A stretch of DNA of 17,726 bases, taken from assembly GCA_003535955.1 (NCBI GenBank), contig DPZM01000058.1, positions 371 to 18,096 on the forward strand. Direction: 5' to 3'. This stretch comes from Lachnospiraceae bacterium (GTDB lineage: Bacteria > Bacillota > Clostridia > Lachnospirales > Lachnospiraceae). Shown piece after piece: positions 14,952 through 17,726 of the stretch; position 1 is the stretch's first letter; each line of letters opens with the position of its first letter. Made by a program: the position numbers and the translations under genes. The notes under the pieces were generated by a model. The model was not told the origin of the DNA. It searched no databases and was given only the letters and a program-made list of their open reading frames with translations.

Positions 14952-15078
14952 ATGAAGACACGGGGACGGTTCTTCTGTCTTCATTTTGTTTTTAACGCGC
15001 CATCAATGTGTCAAAAGAACCGTCCCTTTGACACACCCCGGAACTATGAAGACAGAAGAACCGTCCCCGTGTCTTCAT
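14952..15078. repeat. Inverted-repeat element filling the flavoprotein-cmk gap
   Basis: Two perfect 33-base inverted arms (14952-14984 and 15046-15078) surround a 61-base centre. Each arm has 9-base ends (ATGAAGACA / TGTCTTCAT) that can pair with each other. The centre holds a shorter related hairpin, 15007-15035, with 9-base arms TGTGTCAAA / TTTGACACA. All three units share the core AGAACCGTCCC (inverted in the left arm). The element abuts the stop codon of the flavoprotein gene on one side and the cmk ribosome binding site on the other. It has the look of a palindromic REP- or MITE-like element; no transposase gene is in the window. Confidence 0.85.
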
Positions 15079-16307
15079 TATGATGCGGCGCTTAAACCCG
15101 CGAGGTGACCCGTAGACCATGCGATCTGCAGGTTGAAGCCTCCGGTGAGTGCATCCACATCTATCATCTCGCCTGCAAAATACAGGCCCTTTATCTTCTT
15201 ACTCTCCATGGTGGAAGGGTTGATCTCCTTAACACTTATGCCGCCCCTTGACACTATGGCCTCGTCAAAGCCCCTGTTCCCGGTCACTGTAAGGGTAATA
15301 TCCTTAAGCAGTCTGAGCAGGACCTCTCTCTCAGCCCTTGTCACCTCATTTATCCTCTTATGGGGATCAATACCGGACAGACTGACCATTACAGGCCTAA
15401 GTTTGGCCGGAAGCAGCTTATCAAGCGCATTGGCAAACTGCCTGTTCTGTCCGTCCGCAAAATCACGCAATATCCGTTCATCAAGCCGGTGAACGTCAAG
15501 TGCCGGCTTAAGGTCTAAATGGAGGCTTAGTCCCTTTTTATACATATCCGGTCTGATATATGAGCTGGCACTTAGGATAAGGGGACCGCTGACCCCGTAA
15601 TGCGTAAAGAGCATCTCGCCGAAGCCATCATACACCTTCTTCCCGTTACACATAAGCTTTGCGGAAACATTCTTAAGCGACAGGCCCATAAGGTCCTTAA
15701 CATAGTCTTGTGCAGTTTCAAGCGGAACAAGCACGGGTTCAAAGGGGACCGTATCTATCGAAAGATCTTTTGCAACCCTTATCGCATCTTCAGTTGCACC
15801 GGTACCGGGATAAGATCTTCCGCCCAGGGCCAGGATCACCCGGTCAGCTGACAGCCTGTCACCTTTTGATGTTGTCACATGAGTAACCCTTCCGTCAGCA
15901 ATTCCCACGGTTGATAAGCCCGTGTTCAGCCGTACCTTCACCCCGCCGGTATTAAGCTTTTTCTCCAAAGCCTTTATTATATCAGAGGATTTATCGGATA
16001 CAGGGAATACCCTGTCTCCCCGTTCTGTCTTAAGGGGCACACCCAAACCTTCAAAAAAATCCCTGACTGAATCATTCGTGAACCCATAAAAGGAAGAGTA
16101 CATAAACTTGCCGTTCTTCATACAAGAGTTAAAGAAGCCATCACTATCACAGGCATTGGTCAGGTTACACCTGCCCTTTCCCGTAATGAACAGCTTCTTT
16201 CCCAGTTTCTCATTCTTCTCTAAGAGGGTTACGTCACCACATATTTCCGATGCCGCGGCAGCAGCCATCATTCCCGCAGCTCCGCCGCCGACAACTACTA
16301 TTTTCAT
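15078..16307 (-). CDS. HI0933/YhiN-family FAD-dependent oxidoreductase
   Basis: Flavoprotein of the HI0933 family (labelled 'aminoacetone oxidase family FAD-binding enzyme' in databases); the reaction is not established. The 409 residues start with a Rossmann dinucleotide motif, VVGGGAAGMMAA (5-16). Family signatures follow: KKLFITGKGRCNLTN (37-51), LGGRSYPGTGATEDA (161-175), LFTHYGVSGPLIL (233-245), SRGGISVKEINPSTMES (353-369) and the C-terminal FAD contact GLYFAGEMIDVDALTGGFN (374-392). The start at 16307 has only a close AGGA. It lies 8 bases after the tetR stop, so coupling is likely. Its stop codon coincides with the edge of the inverted-repeat element. Confidence 0.9.
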   Translation of the reverse strand: MKIVVVGGGAAGMMAAAAASEICGDVTLLEKNEKLGKKLFITGKGRCNLTNACDSDGFFNSCMKNGKFMYSSFYGFTNDSVRDFFEGLGVPLKTERGDRVFPVSDKSSDIIKALEKKLNTGGVKVRLNTGLSTVGIADGRVTHVTTSKGDRLSADRVILALGGRSYPGTGATEDAIRVAKDLSIDTVPFEPVLVPLETAQDYVKDLMGLSLKNVSAKLMCNGKKVYDGFGEMLFTHYGVSGPLILSASSYIRPDMYKKGLSLHLDLKPALDVHRLDERILRDFADGQNRQFANALDKLLPAKLRPVMVSLSGIDPHKRINEVTRAEREVLLRLLKDITLTVTGNRGFDEAIVSRGGISVKEINPSTMESKKIKGLYFAGEMIDVDALTGGFNLQIAWSTGHLAGLSAAS

Positions 16308-16315
16308 ATCCTGTC

Positions 16316-16864
16316 TTAACCTATAAAGCCAATGATGGCGTCCTTGAGCATGTCCTCCGCTTCCTTATCAGTAAGGTCGAATTCTCCGGTGATGGTCATA
16401 CCGGCCATGCCATGCATAAAAATGAATACCTTGGTGAAGATAAGCTCAACATTGTCCATGTTTAAGTTGGGAATCTTCTTGATCTCCTTCATAACAAAGG
16501 CATTCTCATTACCGTTGATAAGTTCGTAGAGTGTGTGATTCTTATTGCCCGATAAAAACAGAAGCCTGAAGATATTCTGCTCCTTCTTGGCAAACCTTAT
16601 ATAGTTTATACCCAGACTTACAAAGGGAGTGTCATATGTATTATGATTACTGTTGCAAAAGTCCTCGTAGTACTTCCTTGCCTTCTCGAAAAGCTCAGCC
16701 AGCAGCTCATCCATATTTGTATAAACCCTGAATATAGGCTGGGTTGAGCATCCGATATGGGAAGCAAGCTTCCTTGCCGTAACAGCCTCTACCCCATCCT
16801 TCTTAAGAAGATCAAAAGCCCCGTCAATTATCATCTGTTTCGTTATCGATTCTTTCCTTGCCAT
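16316..16864 (-). CDS. TetR/AcrR-family transcriptional regulator
   Basis: Probable DNA-binding repressor. The 182 residues have the TetR N-terminal helix-turn-helix domain (about 8-58; VTARKLASHIGCSTQPIFRVYTN with the recognition helix near 39-47) and a ligand/dimer domain (about 65-182) that I cannot assign to a ligand. The ATG at 16864 has a clear AGGAGAGGG upstream. It is first in the unit leading into the flavoprotein, cmk, ispH, S1 and cheR genes. The upstream 92 bases hold a strong extended -10 promoter with an inverted repeat across it, which suggests autoregulation. If so, essential genes downstream would share that control unless they have other promoters. Confidence 0.88.
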   Translation of the reverse strand: MARKESITKQMIIDGAFDLLKKDGVEAVTARKLASHIGCSTQPIFRVYTNMDELLAELFEKARKYYEDFCNSNHNTYDTPFVSLGINYIRFAKKEQNIFRLLFLSGNKNHTLYELINGNENAFVMKEIKKIPNLNMDNVELIFTKVFIFMHGMAGMTITGEFDLTDKEAEDMLKDAIIGFIG

Positions 16865-16886
16865 ATGATAGCCCTCTCCTATTTGA

Positions 16887-16916
16887 ATAAAAATCAGGCA
16901 GCCTTGACTGCCTGAT
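16887..16916 (-). terminator. Rho-independent terminator of the decarboxylase gene
   Basis: On the minus strand a perfect 9-bp hairpin ATCAGGCAG / CTGCCTGAT (arms 16908-16916 and 16893-16901, six-base loop) is followed by TTTTATT. It lies about 40 bases past the stop of the decarboxylase gene, the expected place for its intrinsic terminator. The tetR promoter overlaps it. Confidence 0.85.
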
Positions 16917-16917
16917 A

Positions 16918-16947
16918 ATTATAACATACGTTATGATATCTTGTCCA
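16918..16947 (-). promoter_or_regulatory. Extended -10 promoter of tetR with candidate operator
   Basis: On the minus strand TGGACA (16942-16947; 5 of 6 matches) and a perfect TATAAT (16918-16923) are separated by 18 bases, with an extended -10 TGT before the TATAAT. The inverted repeat ATAAC-N4-GTTAT (16921-16934) lies between the hexamers and overlaps the -10, a natural place for a TetR-family repressor to block RNA polymerase. The start would be near 16911, inside the terminator hairpin of the upstream gene. The operator function is inferred. Confidence 0.65.
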
Positions 16948-16956
16948 TAAGAAATT

Positions 16957-17726
16957 TTAAACCGGGTAAGCCCCGTTCTCTGTATCAGCCTTGGCTGCAT
17001 CGATACCGGTCTGCTGAGCTTCACGATACTTGAAGAAGTCGATAGCAACCTGAGGGAAAAGTGCATATGAGAGAACGTCCTCATCCTGCTGCTTATACTG
17101 CTTCATCTCTGCCTCGATCTTATCCATCTCGTTGGTAAGGCCTGCCGCATCGGCAGAACGTGATGTAAACCTCTTCTCACCGGGAATTACCTTATCTATC
17201 ACTTCCTGGTTCATGGGCTTAACTGTCTGACCGTACTTACCGCGGAGCAGATCCTTGAATTCGCCTGTAGCCATCTTGTATCTCTCGCCCATAAGTACGT
17301 TAAATACAGCCTGGGTTCCGACGATCTGTGATGAAGGTGTAACAAGAGGCGGCTCACCGAAGTCCTTACGAACTCTAGGGATCTCCTCAAGCACTGTGTT
17401 GTACTTGTCGCTGGCATTCTGCTCCTTGAGCTGGCTAACCATGTTGGAAAGCATTCCGCCGGGAACCTGATACATAAGAGTCTTGATATTAACTCCGAGA
17501 ACCTTGGGATCCATAAGACCGTTTGCAAGGCACTCCTCTCTGTATGGTCTGAAGTAGTCTGCGATCTCTGCAAGAACCTTCTGATCAAGTCCTGTCTCGA
17601 AAGGCTGTCCCTTGAAGGCCTCTACCATAACCTCTGTAGCAGGCTGTGATGTTCCGAGAGCGAAGGGTGAAATAGCACAGTCGATAATATCAACACCTGC
17701 CTCAGCAGCCTTCATGTATGTCATGC
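16957..17726 (-). CDS. Oxaloacetate decarboxylase alpha / pyruvate carboxylase subunit B, C-terminal part
   Basis: Partial: the N-terminal half lies beyond the right edge, and about 255 residues are visible. It belongs to the carboxyltransferase family shared by oxaloacetate decarboxylase alpha and pyruvate carboxylase subunit B. Visible are the end of the barrel (GVDIIDCAISPFALGTSQPA) and the conserved carboxylase domain with VPGGMLSNM, then the EEIPRVRKDFGEPPLVTPSSQ segment and LRGKYGQ. The protein stops at ...ENGAYPV with no biotinyl domain and no MKM motif, so the biotin carrier must be a separate protein. If it belongs to a membrane decarboxylase it would pump Na+ and could feed the same ion gradient as Rnf. 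A terminator follows about 40 bases on. The methionine at 17724 is internal, not the start. Confidence 0.9.
   Translation of the reverse strand, partial: MTYMKAAEAGVDIIDCAISPFALGTSQPATEVMVEAFKGQPFETGLDQKVLAEIADYFRPYREECLANGLMDPKVLGVNIKTLMYQVPGGMLSNMVSQLKEQNASDKYNTVLEEIPRVRKDFGEPPLVTPSSQIVGTQAVFNVLMGERYKMATGEFKDLLRGKYGQTVKPMNQEVIDKVIPGEKRFTSRSADAAGLTNEMDKIEAEMKQYKQQDEDVLSYALFPQVAIDFFKYREAQQTGIDAAKADTENGAYPV

Noticed and set aside
14939..14953. Upstream ATG of cmk at 14953 (adds MRGEK)
   Set aside because: It lies in the edge of the inverted-repeat element and would leave the AGGAG site inside the gene; the start at 14938 has the right spacing and matches the usual cytidylate kinase N-terminus.
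14952..15078. Intrinsic terminator between the flavoprotein gene and cmk
   Set aside because: The arms are strong but no T run follows either arm in the minus direction, and the element matches a palindromic repeat better than a terminator.

Overview
The window reads as a chromosomal segment of an anaerobic Firmicute of class Clostridia, most likely a Lachnospiraceae member. Support for this is a clostridial-order rnfCDGEAB operon, a HI0933-family flavoprotein / cmk / ispH / S1-domain cluster, a CmpB-type membrane protein, and AGGAGG-type ribosome binding sites throughout. No rRNA, tRNA, CRISPR array, phage gene or transposase gene was seen. Coding density is high. Apart from the two repeat blocks around cmk, gaps between genes are at most about 90 bases and no gene-free stretch reaches 300 bases.

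Layout, left to right. (1) Bases 1-66 hold a likely promoter firing leftward out of the window. (2) 67-3126, minus strand: a membrane-anchored GH25 lysozyme-like protein and then a three-domain Xaa-Pro aminopeptidase. (3) 3167-4189, plus strand: an ApbE lipoprotein (flavin transferase), convergent with the end of the rnf operon. (4) 4196-10114, minus strand: a CmpB-like membrane protein followed by rnfC, D, G, E, A, B, the complete ferredoxin:NAD+ oxidoreductase ion pump. ApbE is the enzyme expected to attach FMN to RnfD and RnfG, so these genes form one functional module on opposite strands. (5) 10202-11296, plus strand: a YprB-like RNase H-fold exonuclease. (6) 11298-16864, minus strand: tetR, a HI0933-family flavoprotein, cmk, ispH, an S1-domain protein and cheR. 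This looks like one transcription unit, running from an extended -10 promoter near 16920 to an intrinsic terminator near 11116-11155. (7) 16957-17726, minus strand: the C-terminal part of an oxaloacetate decarboxylase / pyruvate carboxylase subunit B, ending at its own terminator.

The protein content is largely core metabolism, and I do not see a clear new defence or mobile system. The most unusual material is non-coding. cmk sits between two repeat/hairpin blocks inside an otherwise tightly packed operon. The downstream block combines a 52-bp tandem duplication with a bulged hairpin element that reaches into the cmk stop codon. The upstream block carries 33-bp perfect inverted arms that fill the whole gap. 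Other points of interest are the tetR promoter overlaid on the preceding gene's terminator and a candidate operator, the cheR terminator lying inside the coding sequence of the convergent nuclease gene, a four-cysteine C-terminal tail on RnfE, and ispH and S1 as overlapping separate genes where many Clostridia have a fusion.
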